Origin: Neurospora intermedia
Taxonomy: Eukaryota > Ascomycota > Sordariomycetes > Sordariales > Sordariaceae
Length of the DNA stretch: 64,000 nt
Direction: 5' to 3'
Assembly (NCBI GenBank): GCA_037102815.1
Contig: BTPP01000010.1
Span: 894,736-958,735 of the forward strand
Below the pieces are notes generated by a model that saw only the letters and a program-made list of their open reading frames with translations, was not told the origin of the DNA and searched no databases. The position numbers were made by a program, and so were the translations under genes. Each line of letters begins with the position of its first letter. Positions within the stretch are counted from its first letter, which is position 1. Positions 1 through 10,871 of this stretch are shown here, in pieces.

Positions 1-864
1 TACACACGGACCACCCGTGTGCGATGAACTGCCTGGCATCAACTGCCCGATTTCTCAACGTTCCACGACCGCAATTATCTCACATAGTTCTCGTCTTCAT
101 CACCGATGACATGGGAACAACACCATGGCCCGGGTCTTGTCCGCGTACACTAAGTACTTTAGATAGGCCAAGTCGGCGGCCGGCAGGTTCAGCTCGCTAG
201 GCCCTGTCGGGAAGTTCCCCACTTCGGATCGGCACTCTGGGATCTCGAGTCAAATCCCCGGCGTCAATGGCGACGCCCACCGCTCCACCATCTTTCTCAT
301 TCCCGGAGCACAGCACTACCACCTTCCCGAAGGAGAGTTTCGGCCTGCCTCATCCATCGATTCTGTTGGGAGCCTTCGGGAGGCAAACATTGAAGCAGCA
401 CCTAAGCCGCATTCATTACAGTGGCACAGCGTTGAACAGCGCCGACTGGACCCATCGCCGGGCATCGGCATCTACAGTACGGGCAGCATCCACCATCACA
501 GCCAACCGCTCGCTCCGGCTTACGGCGCAGCTTACCGCGGATTTTAGCGTTCGTCATTTGCTCCGCATCATCACGGTCGTTTATCACGATCATTACATGG
601 CTTTGTAGCTAGACGAAAGGTACGAACTCTCACGCACGATACGCGCCTTCAGTGATATTGGTCCAAGTCCAACAACCTCTTCAACCTAGACCCCAAGAGG
701 AAGGTGAACTATTCGTGCACTGGACCCTTGCTGATCGCCTGGCTTTTCAGGTTCCCTTCATCCTTCCTCAGGTTTCCCAGTATTTATTCCAGGTAAGTGG
801 CCTCTCTCTGGAGGCGTTCCTTTCCTTCGCCCACACTCGTCGTCGTCGTTTTGAAATCTTCAAA
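1..864. other. Left-edge intergenic region / S28 peptidase promoter
   Basis: No convincing gene. Open frames are short and show no family resemblance. An ATG at 267 opens 113 codons but the product is compositionally random. The right part should hold the promoter and leader of the S28 peptidase. A GTAAGT at 793 could mark a leader intron, but I could not pair it confidently with an acceptor. Confidence 0.5.
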
Positions 865-2657
865 ATGATGGGACTTGGACGTCTGCTGGCCGCCACGGCC
901 TGCGTTGCGCAACTAGCCTCTGCTTTTGCGCCCCTGTCTGTCCGGAACCTTCGCTTGTCGGTAAGTCCTTGGTGCTCTTCCCATTGCTTTCTTGACAGCT
1001 CGTGACTAACAGGCATTTCAGTCAGAGAGCGATCTTGCGCTGGAGCCGGAGGGTGATTTCACCATCCAGGAGAGCACCGACCCCACGCTTCTCTACCCTG
1101 CCCGGACCATCAAGGTTCCCGTTGACCACTTCCACAACGACACCAAGTATGAGCCGCATACCAACGATACTTTCGACCTGCGCTACTGGTTCGACGCGAC
1201 CTACTACAAGAAGGGAGGTCCCGTCATTGTTCTAGCTGCCGGTGAGACGAGCGGTGTCGGACGTCTCCAGTTCCTCCAGAAGGGCATAGTATACCAGCTC
1301 GCCAAGGCGACTGGTGGTGTTGGCGTCATCCTCGAGCACCGCTACTATGGCAAGAGTCTGCCTACCTCCGACTTCAGCACGAAGAACCTGCGCTTCCTCA
1401 CTACTGATCAAGCGCTGGCCGATACCGTCTACTTTGCCAAGAACGTCAAGTTCGCCGGTCTTGAGCACCTGGATCTGACTGCGCCCAACACTCCCTACAT
1501 TGCATACGGAGGTTCGTATGCTGGCGCCTTCGTCGCCTTCCTGCGCAAGCTGTACCCCGATGTTTACTGGGGAGCCATTTCCTCGTCGGGTGTCACTGAG
1601 GCCATCTATGACTATTGGCAATACTACGAAGCCGCGCGGATCTACGGTCCTAAGGATTGCGTGACTGCTACCCAAAAGTTGACCCACGTTGTCGACAACA
1701 TCATCCTCAACAAGGCCAATGCCAAATACGTGCAGAAGCTCAAGGATACATTCGGTCTCGGCAACCTCACCCACACCGATGACTTTGCCAACACCATCAG
1801 CTTCGGCATCGCAGGACTGCAATCCACCAACTGGGACCCCGCGTTGAACGACACCTCATACGGCGAATACTGCAACAATGTCAGCTCCAATGCGCTGTTG
1901 TATCCCGAGACAGCTCGCCTTGAGAAGGACGTCCAGGAGCTCTTGATCGTTGGCGGATACGGCAAGGAGGTCAAGACACTTACAAATCAGTTTTTGAACT
2001 ACATTGGCTATGTCAACGTCACTTCTGTCCAGTCGTGCGACGGGGATCAGAATGCCTGCTTTACCTCCTATGACAGTGATTTCTACAAGAAGGACGATCT
2101 TAAGCAGACATGGCGCTTGTGGCTGTATCAGGTTTGCGATCAGTAAGTCAAACACTTCTTCATTAATTTTATTCGGACTTAACTAACATGGTCCCTACAG
2201 ATGGGGCTTCCTCCAAACCGGGTCCGGTGTCCCGCACAACCAGCTTCCGCTGATCTCCCGTGCCATCGACCTTAACTACACGTCCATCGCCTGCCGCGAG
2301 GCCTTCAACATCAACAAGCCTTCGGACGTCGAGTCCATCAACAAGTACGGTGGCTTCAACATCAGCTACCCGCGTCTGGCCATCATTGACGGCGAGAAGG
2401 ACCCCTGGCGCGCGGCCACCCCGCACGCCATCGGCCTCAAGGGTCGCAAGAGCACCATCAGCGAACCCTTTATCCTGATTAAGGACGGCGTGCACCACTG
2501 GGATGAGAACGGCCTGTTCCCCAATGAGACGGCCCCCAACTTCCCCCCTAAGCCGGTGGAGGAGACGCAGAGGGCTATCAAGAACTTTGTGCAGGCTTGG
2601 CTTCAGGACTCTAAGAAGAGCGGGCATGGACATGGACATGGAAGTACGAAGCCTTGA
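865..2657 (+). CDS. Secreted serine peptidase, family S28 (prolyl-carboxypeptidase/DPP7 type)
   Basis: Three exons: 865-960, 1022-2142, 2201-2657 (557 aa). Introns are GTAAGT...TTTCAG and GTAAGT...CTACAG with CTAAC branch sites. A signal peptide (hydrophobic residues ~6-20, ending near Ala-Ser-Ala) precedes an S28 alpha/beta-hydrolase fold. The nucleophile motif is GGSYAGA (Ser197), the acid lies in GEKDPW (Asp473) and the base in VHHWDEN (His504 or 505). S28 enzymes remove residues from proline-containing peptides at acid pH, so a secreted or vacuolar role in protein scavenging is expected. Several N-glycosylation sequons (e.g. near NLTH, NVTS, NYTS) fit secretion. The protein ends in a short His/Gly/Lys tail. 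It is convergent with the copper-transporter gene downstream. Start chosen at the first of two adjacent ATGs; either gives the same signal peptide. Confidence 0.93.
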
Positions 2658-3428
2658 GAAGCCCATGTATCGAGGGTCAACTGGTGGCTATGTATTGTGA
2701 ACGGGTGTCATACTAACCTATTCCCAGGTGCCGGCGTCCATGATGAGCAGCAGTTAGAGGATCTGTGAATTCGTGATGGAAAGGCATGTTGAGCGGGATC
2801 ATTCATCGAGCGAGCATGTTTCTTTGAATACAAAGCATCTGGATAGCATTGAGCGGAAAGGGTCTTGGATACCGTACACAGGCTCATGCAAATGTATATT
2901 GATGTGTACTCAATATACTTCTTTGTATTTCTTGTTCTTTGCCGCTGTACCAACAATCTAGAGAACAGGAGAGGCTTCAAGACGTGATGACAAAACGAGC
3001 AAATTTGACTAATGATGGCGAACCGTGATTCAGGGTGGTAAAGAAGAGAAGGTACATTCCTCAGTCCTGAATAAGTATCTACAGGACTTGAGAGGAAGGT
3101 GAGTGACAGCTTTCATATTGGCCCTGTGGCCAGTGTGACCTCGTGATTTGCAAGCCCTTTACGCGAGACTCCGCGACATTCCGCCCTTTCCTCTTCTTGC
3201 CCGTCAGCCTCTACAGATCTTAAATGTTGTCAAAAACTTTTAGCCAAATCATGCTATGAAACCACGCAGATACAGGAAAATAAACCGAACAAGCGGCGTT
3301 GCGTATAAACCCAGTCCATTGATTATCAACATTGGGAAATGAAAAAAGCACAAAGAGGTATCATCGCAGTCGTCATTATCTTCCGTCCCTTCTTTCATCC
3401 TCAACTTCCTCATCCCGTCTGGCTTATT
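2658..3428. other. Convergent 3' intergenic region
   Basis: Lies between the stop codons of the S28 peptidase (+) and the copper transporter (-). It should hold both 3' UTRs and poly(A) signals; no coding pattern or repeat was seen. Confidence 0.5.
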
Positions 3429-4321
3429 TCAACCACAGCAAACAGTAGCATCCTCCACGCCCTGCAGCCTCGGCACCTCATCCGTGAATCCATCACTCAT
3501 CATCCCCTCCTCCTCCTCCTCATCCCCACCAGGAATCTCAAACTTGACCGTCAACCAATCGCACAAGAACTTGCCGAGCAGCGCCCCGATCCAGATGCTG
3601 ATGAGCACATAGCCATTATAGTACATGGCCAGCAACATGATCAGATACCCCAGACCAAACATGACGGCGTGAATCAGGGCCCTGATTAGCTGCTGCAACG
3701 GACTGGCGCGGAACTTGAGGGTGGTGGTCGTCGTTGTCGTTGCCGTTTTGCTGCTTCCCATGTGGTATCCTCCTCTTCTCTTCCCGGTGGTGGTGACATG
3801 GACGGACGTTGTGGTAGCCGAAAGTCCAGCAGTCTTCATGTTTGCTGCTGCATCCGCAGTACCACATGATGATGGTGAAGTCTGCCGTTGACGCAGACGT
3901 CGCTGTTGTTCGCTAATCAGGGCCGACCGTCTTCGAAAGTCACGGACGATCCACTCGTCGTATTCTTTGGCCAGCCGGCGCAGGAACTCGAGCATGACGA
4001 CCATCAACATGATGCCGATGCAGGTGGCGGCGAAGGCGCCGCGCGTGGTGATTTGCCAGGACTGGTGGAGGAAGCAGGCATCGATGGTGTACCAGTTCCA
4101 GAGCATCTGGTTGGAATCAATATGTTAGTATTGATGTGCCTACGGTGTGAAGTGGGAGTACCTAAGGATACGATGAGAATAGTGGGATTGCAGTGGTGCA
4201 CGTGTATGAGAGGGTGATTAACCACACGGGAAGAACATACTGATATTTTACACGCCGGTCCGTCCATGTTCCCGTCTCCCATGTCCATTCGGGGTAAGAG
4301 GGTTGTGCCGTGTTGCGCCAT
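3429..4321 (-). CDS. tcu-1: Ctr-family copper transporter
   Basis: Two exons on the minus strand: 4321-4241 and 4106-3429, intron 4240-4107 (GTATGT donor), 252 aa. The N-terminus carries a Met-rich copper-binding stretch (MDMGDGNMDG). The first membrane segment lies near residues 49-70. A basic, Thr-rich loop follows, then two further segments including MLLAM (MxxxM, Met184/Met188) and GALLG (GxxxG, Gly201/Gly205), the diagnostic pore and packing motifs of Ctr trimers. The tail is acidic and ends in Cys-Cys-Gly. Ctr proteins import Cu(I), which requires extracellular Cu(II) reduction; a metalloreductase-like gene starts on the opposite strand 1.6 kb away. The family call is firm. The symbol rests on remembered synteny with N. 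crassa NCU00830 and should be checked. Vacuolar rather than plasma-membrane location is possible. Confidence 0.9.
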
Positions 4322-5963
4322 GGCTGGTTGGGGATGTGTGTGCGAGAAAAAGGGTAAGGGGTGCAGAGCCGGTTTGGTGCTTGAATGTGGTGATGGCCGT
4401 TCGTGAGAGAAAAGAAAAGGATTCGTTTTCAATATAGCCTCGTCTTTAAGCTCGTTTCTTGACAACTGTTGATCTCAATAACCGTGGTTTGTGTGGTTGG
4501 GTATTTGGAAGAGGCAACCTTCTCAATCACACTACTTGGTCCGACGGGTAGGACAATAACCAATCGTTAGGTTCCCTTACCCAGTAGCTACTAGCTTGGA
4601 GTCAAGTGATTCAATGGGACGGTTATGGTTCCATTCGTAAGGCTAGATAGCGTGCAAAAAAAAAAAAAGGCAGGAGATGAGGGGGAAAGAGCGGGAAAGA
4701 GGGAGAAACGTGTCAATGGGTAGTGAGTGAGTGAGCAGGTATGAGTTGGAATCTCGGATGAAAACCTTCTTGTTCGCGAGATGTTCCGTCCAGCCTCCCC
4801 ATCAACGACGAACCTCTGGAAATGATTCAGGGTCAATCATCGGTACGTAGCTCTCCGTCCACTATAGCTATGTATCACCAATGTCATCAAATCGGGGACA
4901 TCATGACGGTATCCCGGCCGAGTGTCGTTCGCCTCCATCCCATCATGTTCAGGGGGGGTTTGAAGCCCCGAGTACCTGGGTCAATTGTTTGCATCATCCA
5001 ATGAAAAGCGAGTGCTTCCCCATTTGTAGAGTCCCCACACCACGCCGAGTGGACGAAACACGACCTTACGTTACACCGTCACCCCACTGTTGGTTGCCGC
5101 AGAAAAACGTGCTCAAAGATGCTCAACCACTGCAGCTGTGTCCAGACTCTAGCGTCATATCTTTTCTGTCTGGCCCCCCTTTCGAAGACAGAATAAACTC
5201 TCAAATTCTCTCGATAGCATAACCGATAAGAAATGAAGGCAAATCCTGCAGTGGCACGATATACAGCCAAGCCAAAAACATGCTCACCCGGTGGAAACCA
5301 AGTGAGTATAAAAAAATGGAAAAACTGGAGGAGGAGGGGGGAAAATCAACACCAAACAGGCAATGAGAGGCGGTTTCCGGCTCACGGAACACTACAATTG
5401 TTGAAGATGAGCGATGTTCTGGATCCGATGGCGACAGTCCAGGAGTCAGCAACCAGGGAAACGAACACCGTTGCAATGGAAACTTGCTCAACTTTCTCGG
5501 CGCTCCACACCGTGCCCGCCGTGGGCGAACCCTGGGCGATGTGAAACCAACTCAAACACGCGAACCGGATCCATTTCGTTTTCTTTTGGAGATTCCAGAA
5601 CATGGGATTTGTTCAAGATCGATACCTCTAGGGACTGGAGCTACTAGCCGGGACAGCAAGCGACGCGAGGCCCGATGGTTGTGACTGGACCTTTTTGATC
5701 GTTTCGACCGGTTGTCCTTCGAGGTGAACATTGAAACTTCCACTTGTTATATCCATTCCCTTTTCCGCCTCGACAATGATTTTGGATTATCTCGACAACA
5801 GATCACCAAATCACCGGGCAATGGAACAACAATAACAACCTCACCAACACCCACCAACTACCACACCCAAAACAACATAAAGGGCACATAACATAAACCC
5901 CGACTTCAATTTGCCCGGCTCGCTCGACATCCAACGGCCAACGGCCACTCTGTTTATCCCACC
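4322..5963. promoter_or_regulatory. Divergent promoter of copper transporter and metalloreductase, with TGCTCA cluster
   Basis: The 1.64 kb between the two divergent start codons has no credible ORF. It contains five TGCTCA cores: 4732-4737 (as TGAGCA), 5110-5115, 5120-5125 (exactly 10 bp later), 5281-5286 and 5485-5490. By chance about 0.8 would be expected over both strands. Yeast Mac1 binds pairs of TTTGCTCA-like elements upstream of CTR1 and FRE1; the copy at 5484 reads TTGCTCA. A copper-responsive role is inference. A 12-A run lies at 4657. Confidence 0.45.
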
Positions 5964-7988
5964 ATGACACCACCAAGTCAATCCCAGCTTTCCTCAAGAA
6001 TGATTCAAAATTTCACCGGCCAATCTAACCTTGAGTGGCATTGGGGCTACGCCTACCGTGTGGTCCCCTGTCAAAGCGACCCCGGCTCGTGCGCCTACCT
6101 GGACGTCGTGTACTCCGCTCACGATCGGGGGATGCTTTACACCGGGATCTTTTGGGCGACCATCTTGGGCATCTTGCTTGTTTGGGGTGTTCTACGGCGA
6201 CTTGGTGCTAGCGGGGGAAATGTCTCCAAGTATGAGATGCCCCTCGAGGAAGAAAAAGGGGCACTTTTAACCGGGGAGGAGGTAGTTACCAAGCCTCGCT
6301 CGGTGGGGAGATTCACCAGGGCGACGAGGGCAGTGGGCGCCACGGGGAGGAGCTATCTCCTCTCAAGCCGCGGAGTAGTGAAACCCATATTCGGCCAAGT
6401 CACCCGCCTCCAGGTTCTCATCCTCTTGGTCCTAGTCGGCTACCTCACCATCTGGACTTTCGTCGGCATCGTCTACAGCAAATGGATCACGCCCGTCAAG
6501 GGCCAGCCCGAACACGTCAAAAACACGCGCACCTCGCTGGGGCCATGGGCCGACCGCATCGGCGTGCTCGCCTACGCCCTCACTCCGCTTTCGATCTTGC
6601 TCGCCAGCCGGGAATCCATCTTGTCCTTGATCACCGGCGTCCCCTACACCAGCTTCATGTTCCTCCACCGCTGGACGGGCCACATCATTCTCGTGCAGTC
6701 GATCCTGCACACCATCGGCTGGGTCATCGTCGAGGCGCGCCTGTACCGCCCGCATCCGGACGTGTGGAACGCCTTCATCGCGCAGACGTACGCCCGCTGG
6801 GGCGTGGTGGCGCTGGTGCTGCTTGTGCTGCTGTGGGTGGGCGCGCTGCAGTGGACCATCCGCCGCACGGGGTACGAGTTTTTCAGAAAGGCGCACTACG
6901 TCCTGGCTATGGTGTACATTAGCGCCGTGATTGGGCATTGGAAGAATTTGCAGTGCTTCTTGGTGCCCGGGTTGGTGTTGTGGTTTGTTGATCGCGGTGC
7001 CAGGCTGTTGAGGACGGCGTTGCTGCATTATGGGTATATCCCCAGCCAAGGCAGGGTCGGGTTCGCGGCGGCGCAGGCGGAGATGAAGTTTTGGAGGGAC
7101 GAGAAGCATGGAGATGTGGTTAGGTTGGACTTTGCGCACCCGCAGAGGGCGTGGAAGGTTGGACAGCATTTCTTCTTGTGCTTCACCGAGGGAAGCATCT
7201 GGCAGAGTCACCCGTTTACGCCGCTGTCGTGGCCAGTGGAGGACGGAAAGGGTACTGTCACGCACTCGTACATCTTGAGGGCCAAGGGCGGAGAGACGAA
7301 AAAGTTGGCCAAGATTGTGCAGGATAAACTCGCTGGTGCGCTGTCGGAGAAGGCGGTCACCCCCACGACCCCGGTTATCCTCCAGGGCCCCTATGGCGAG
7401 AGCATTGTTGAAGGTGTGACACCCGACATCAACGTCCTCTGCATTGCCGGCGGAACCGGTATCACTTATGTGCTTCCCCTCTTGATCGACTTGCTTCGGG
7501 ACAGGAACATGAACCCCTCAAGAAAAGTCGAGCTGGTTTGGGCCATGAAGAGGAGCGAAGACGTCGAATGGGTTGAGCCCGAGATGGAGGAGTTGCGCAG
7601 ACTCGGTGCTGTCCATGGTCTGATCATTCGCATTTTCGTCACGGATGATGATGATGATGATGATAGCGCAAAGGGGGCCGTATCGGCCACTGGCTGCCGT
7701 GGAGAGTCGTCGCAGGAGGATGATGACAGCATCAAGAGAGCGCCGAGGGCGTCTGCCCAAAGAGCCAGCAGCTCCACGGCGAGAGGAAGGCCGGATGTGA
7801 CGACAGTGGTCAAGGATTTCGTCGAAGGTGTTGCTCAAGGCTCCACACGCGTGTTTGGTAGTGGGCCTCCGGGCATGATTGGTGAGCTGAGAAACGTCGT
7901 CGCTGACTGCAACTCTGGCTCAAAGGTCTGGAAGGGCGAGGACCGCTTTGATGTGCGGCTTGTATGTGATGACCGGCTGGAGTGGTAG
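5964..7988 (+). CDS. Ferric/cupric reductase-like transmembrane flavocytochrome
   Basis: Single exon, 674 aa; the ATG has good context (CACC-ATG). A first membrane segment lies near residues 57-77, followed by a ferric-reductase transmembrane domain (~149-345). The two haem-coordinating His pairs are visible: His235/His249 (LHRWTGH..ILH) on one helix and His311/His325 (KAHY..GHW) on another. An FAD-binding domain has SHPFT (His416), and an NAD(P)-binding domain has AGGTGIT and ends with FGSGPPGM. The enzyme passes electrons from cytosolic NADPH through FAD and two haems to extracellular metal. Between the NAD subdomains sits a ~70-residue low-complexity insert with a seven-Asp run (from about residue 561), encoded by a GAT microsatellite. 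Divergent from the Ctr gene, so a cupric-reductase role supplying Cu(I) is attractive, but iron reduction cannot be excluded. Confidence 0.93.
   Translation: MTPPSQSQLSSRMIQNFTGQSNLEWHWGYAYRVVPCQSDPGSCAYLDVVYSAHDRGMLYTGIFWATILGILLVWGVLRRLGASGGNVSKYEMPLEEEKGALLTGEEVVTKPRSVGRFTRATRAVGATGRSYLLSSRGVVKPIFGQVTRLQVLILLVLVGYLTIWTFVGIVYSKWITPVKGQPEHVKNTRTSLGPWADRIGVLAYALTPLSILLASRESILSLITGVPYTSFMFLHRWTGHIILVQSILHTIGWVIVEARLYRPHPDVWNAFIAQTYARWGVVALVLLVLLWVGALQWTIRRTGYEFFRKAHYVLAMVYISAVIGHWKNLQCFLVPGLVLWFVDRGARLLRTALLHYGYIPSQGRVGFAAAQAEMKFWRDEKHGDVVRLDFAHPQRAWKVGQHFFLCFTEGSIWQSHPFTPLSWPVEDGKGTVTHSYILRAKGGETKKLAKIVQDKLAGALSEKAVTPTTPVILQGPYGESIVEGVTPDINVLCIAGGTGITYVLPLLIDLLRDRNMNPSRKVELVWAMKRSEDVEWVEPEMEELRRLGAVHGLIIRIFVTDDDDDDDSAKGAVSATGCRGESSQEDDDSIKRAPRASAQRASSSTARGRPDVTTVVKDFVEGVAQGSTRVFGSGPPGMIGELRNVVADCNSGSKVWKGEDRFDVRLVCDDRLEW
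7652..7673 (+). repeat. (GAT)n microsatellite encoding poly-Asp
   Basis: A pure GAT trinucleotide run within the reductase coding sequence gives the Asp tract inserted in the NAD-binding region. It is likely length-polymorphic between strains. Confidence 0.8.
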
Positions 7989-8918
7989 TTCTTTTCCTTG
8001 CTGTTCCTGATGAGATACCCCACTTTATGTTAGTTGCAATATTTAGTGTATGAACAAACGACAAACTATGAGAATCCGATGCGCATGAAGCCCTTCTGAT
8101 GAGATTTGCACCATGTCCTGTGTCTACCGTAGCTAATCAGATCTGAGTTGAAAACCTACACTATGATGCCTGGAACAAGTAAATCGAATGCTAGGGAAGC
8201 AAATACTTTGGCTCTCCAATCTGGAGACGGGATGGCCACAATCGTATCGAACAAAGAGGGACTAGATATAGGCCAATTTTGTACACTGCCTATTGTATTT
8301 CTTGGCGATTTTTGTGCACAAATTGGGAAGATACTGCTGAGTGTCTCCCGCCACGATTAACAACGGGAATGAAATGTGGGTCCACTGTAATGTTGGGCGG
8401 GCGGGACGAGGGACGGGACGAAGAAGCCCGGGCGATTGCCCCTGGGAATTTCACATGCCATTTTGTAGGCGCTGTGGGCATGCCCGACGCATGGGCCCCC
8501 GTTCGCTGAGTGACCACCCACTGGAGATCAGTTTTCTGCGGGGAAGCCCCCACCGCTCAAGTTCCACTGAAGCCGACATGTGCCGTCGTCGTCATTTCCA
8601 CCTGCCGTGGATCTGCCCGCGCGCGGGAGCCTGTCAACGAACCCAATTTGGTCCCGTCTACACTCCATACACCGTTCGTGACCTGAGCATTGTTCCTACA
8701 CTAGTATTTTCATCCCACCCGTTCATTCGTAAACTCCCATCTTTTTGTTCCCTTTTCGATCTCGACTCTCGACGCATCCTCCCCTTTTAGCGCCGCCCAA
8801 TGACCTACAGGTAGAATACGACCGACACCTTTGCTATTCTCTCGAGCGTGTGCAGCGCGCACCCCCATTTCGTCATCCGTCCACTTTCCCAGCGAACCCC
8901 GTTTTGAGCCGAGGCACA
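7989..8918. other. Intergenic region upstream of PXMP4-like gene
   Basis: Holds the 3' UTR of the reductase and the promoter of the next gene. GC-rich blocks around 8400-8530; no coding evidence. Confidence 0.5.
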
Positions 8919-9907
8919 ATGTCCAGCACCGCTCTCGAGAGCCTCAAGGTGCGACCACAACAACGCCAAAGCCAAACCCGAACCCGCCCAAGTTGACACA
9001 TTTGCGTGTACAGGCTTACGTCGAACAAATAATTCTTGACCCCAAGAATCGCGACATTCTTGCCATTGTCAAGGGTGCTCGCAATGGCGCCGTCTACGGA
9101 GCCAAGGTGCGGTTTCCGCACGCGCTGGTGTACGCCTACGTCCAGAGCCCACGACTTTGTAACGCTGAAACGAGACTGGACTGACAATGCGACAGCATGA
9201 TGCTCCTATTCCGATCGGGGACGTGAGTTTACAAACCGCCTTTGCCCCTTTCCACTCCTACACGGACCTCCAGCTGACCATGTTCAATCATTGCGCCAGG
9301 CTCCGTGAAAAAGCAAAACTCATCTTCCGCGCGACAAAAACCCACGCTACGAATCTGGCAAAGTTCGCGACCATATACAAAACCGTCTGCTATCTTCTAA
9401 GACAGTACGGGACAACGCCTGGCAAGGAAGGCAAGCCGATACCCATACCCCACCCCCTTTGCGACGGCGCCAAGAGTCGAGCGCATTACCCGAGAGGACG
9501 TTGGCTTACACGGTTCCCTCTGGGATAAAATAGGTCCATATGATAGCTTCTTCGCCGGTCTCCTCGGAGGCTATGTCGTCTTCGGTCAGCGATCGCGAAA
9601 GGGCAAAATCCCTAGCGTCAACCAGCAAATCGTCGTCTACGTCTTCGCGCGCGTGGTGCTGGCACTAGCCCGCCTGGCCGTCAAGCCCGGGTATGGATTG
9701 CCGGGCGTGTCCGAGCCCAACAACAGCACCGCTATCAGTCATTATGCTTGGCCGGTATTTGCAGCTGTGTCATGGGCTAGCGTCATGCACCTGTTCAGGT
9801 GGCATGATGCCGAGCTGCAACCGAGTCTGCGCAGTAGCATGGTGTACATTTACAGAGACGCGGATACATGGGATGGGTTGCGCAACTTCCTTTGGCATAA
9901 TAAATAG
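8919..9907 (+). CDS. Peroxisomal membrane protein 4 (PXMP4/PMP24)-like, Tim17-superfamily
   Basis: Five exons: 8919-8948, 9014-9129, 9196-9222, 9300-9430, 9534-9907 (225 aa; human PXMP4 is 212). The first three introns are GT-AG. The fourth (9431-9533) is best read as GC-AG, with donor AAG|GCAAGCC. Joined there, the frame runs GKEG-PYDSFFAGLLGGY, matching the conserved PXMP4 block FLAAFLGG. Other family hallmarks are KGARNGAVYGAKVRFPHALV and LQPSLRSSMVYIY. The protein is polytopic and expected in the peroxisome membrane; its biochemical role is unknown in any organism. Without the fourth intron the frame stops at 9528 after an unrelated tail. A GT-AG alternative (9405-9474) also keeps frame but deletes the TPGKEG stretch and lacks a good branch site. 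Confidence 0.85.
9431..9533 (+). other. Probable GC-AG intron in PXMP4-like gene
   Basis: 103 nt. The donor AAG|GCAAGC matches the strong consensus of GC-AG introns. A CTTAC at 9505-9509 can serve as branch site, and the acceptor is AAAATAG at 9527-9533. It restores the frame and produces the conserved GPYDSFFAGLLGG segment. No GT dinucleotide lies in the first 40 nt where a conventional donor would be needed. Confidence 0.75.
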
Positions 9908-10871
9908 GCGCGGCTCTACGTCCTGGAACATGGTCGGGATATCGCACGGGTCGGTCACTGCATTTCATCTTTACATATACTAATCGGCGCACATATAGCT
10001 GGCTTTGGATCGCCATCCCAGAGGTCAAGATGGTCATTGTATCGTTTTTATTATTTTCTTCCCAGCATAGGGACTGGTTTGGATTACTGCGTGGACTTAG
10101 CGCTTGGAAGGGAATCAAACAGGCTTTTGGACTCGGCAATGCCGGTAACCATGTCAATGTGTTGCTAGGTGGTTCGATAATCACGCGTATCCCCCGTCTG
10201 TCTACTTGTAGTGCAGAATGCACTGCATAGGTACCTACATCTCAGCAGCATCTACATACCTACCTCTATGCTTAAGAAAAGCAAAACCAAATCATGAGTC
10301 AGGTCCGCCAATAGAACGCCGAGGAAAAGGAGAGCAAAGAAGTCGCGACAAGGAGAAAACAACAGCATGTTCAAGATATTGAAGAGTACCTAGGAAAGGT
10401 CTAAAAAGGGTCCGAATTCCCAACGATCATGTAATGTAGAGCAGCACGAGAACGCCTCTATGCAGGTATCTCTGGGTGACTGCATCGTCCATGTCAGCCG
10501 GTAGACGGCAGACGGCGTTTGATTCCGGCCCGACGCCGGCCTTGGTCTCCTTCATCGCATCTTACCTCTGTGCATGGATTTTGCGTTACCAGGCGCTGCC
10601 GGCATGGCCAGCACACCGCGATACTCCTTCTCCTGCAAGTGTGGAGTCACACGCCAACACCTGTGGGTGAGACATCCCGCCACTCCTCCATCCCATCCCA
10701 ACCAGCATCATCAGATTTCTATTTGTCGTTGCACTCGTCACGCCTCGACTGTTTTACCTCAGACGACCACGACCGTTCAGATGTCGCAATCAGCACGTGT
10801 CGTCGCCAATCTACAAAAATCGTTGGTTCGTTCGTTCCATCGGCCGGGCTGTTCCCCGCTCAATTCCCGGC
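9908..10871. other. Convergent intergenic region
   Basis: Between the PXMP4-like stop (+) and the 2EXR-protein stop (-). Contains several TACC/GGTA repeats around 10229-10268 and no supported gene. Confidence 0.5.

Noticed and set aside
267-608. 113-codon frame at the left edge
   Set aside because: Starts with an ATG but the product has no recognisable feature and overlapping frames are equally open.
6432-7265. 277-codon minus-strand frame inside the metalloreductase
   Set aside because: Antisense shadow; Arg/His/Gln-rich and without a known domain, while the plus-strand frame has complete catalytic motifs.
9455-9457. Single-base frameshift in a C run of the PXMP4-like gene
   Set aside because: Dropping one C at about 9453-9457 also joins the frames, but it adds a 30-residue insert not expected in the family. 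The GC-AG intron explains the data without a mutation.
9405-9474. GT-AG alternative for the fourth intron of the PXMP4-like gene
   Set aside because: It keeps the frame, but it removes the coding-like TPGKEG stretch, leaves a long insert before the conserved block, and lacks a good branch site. The GC-AG intron fits better.
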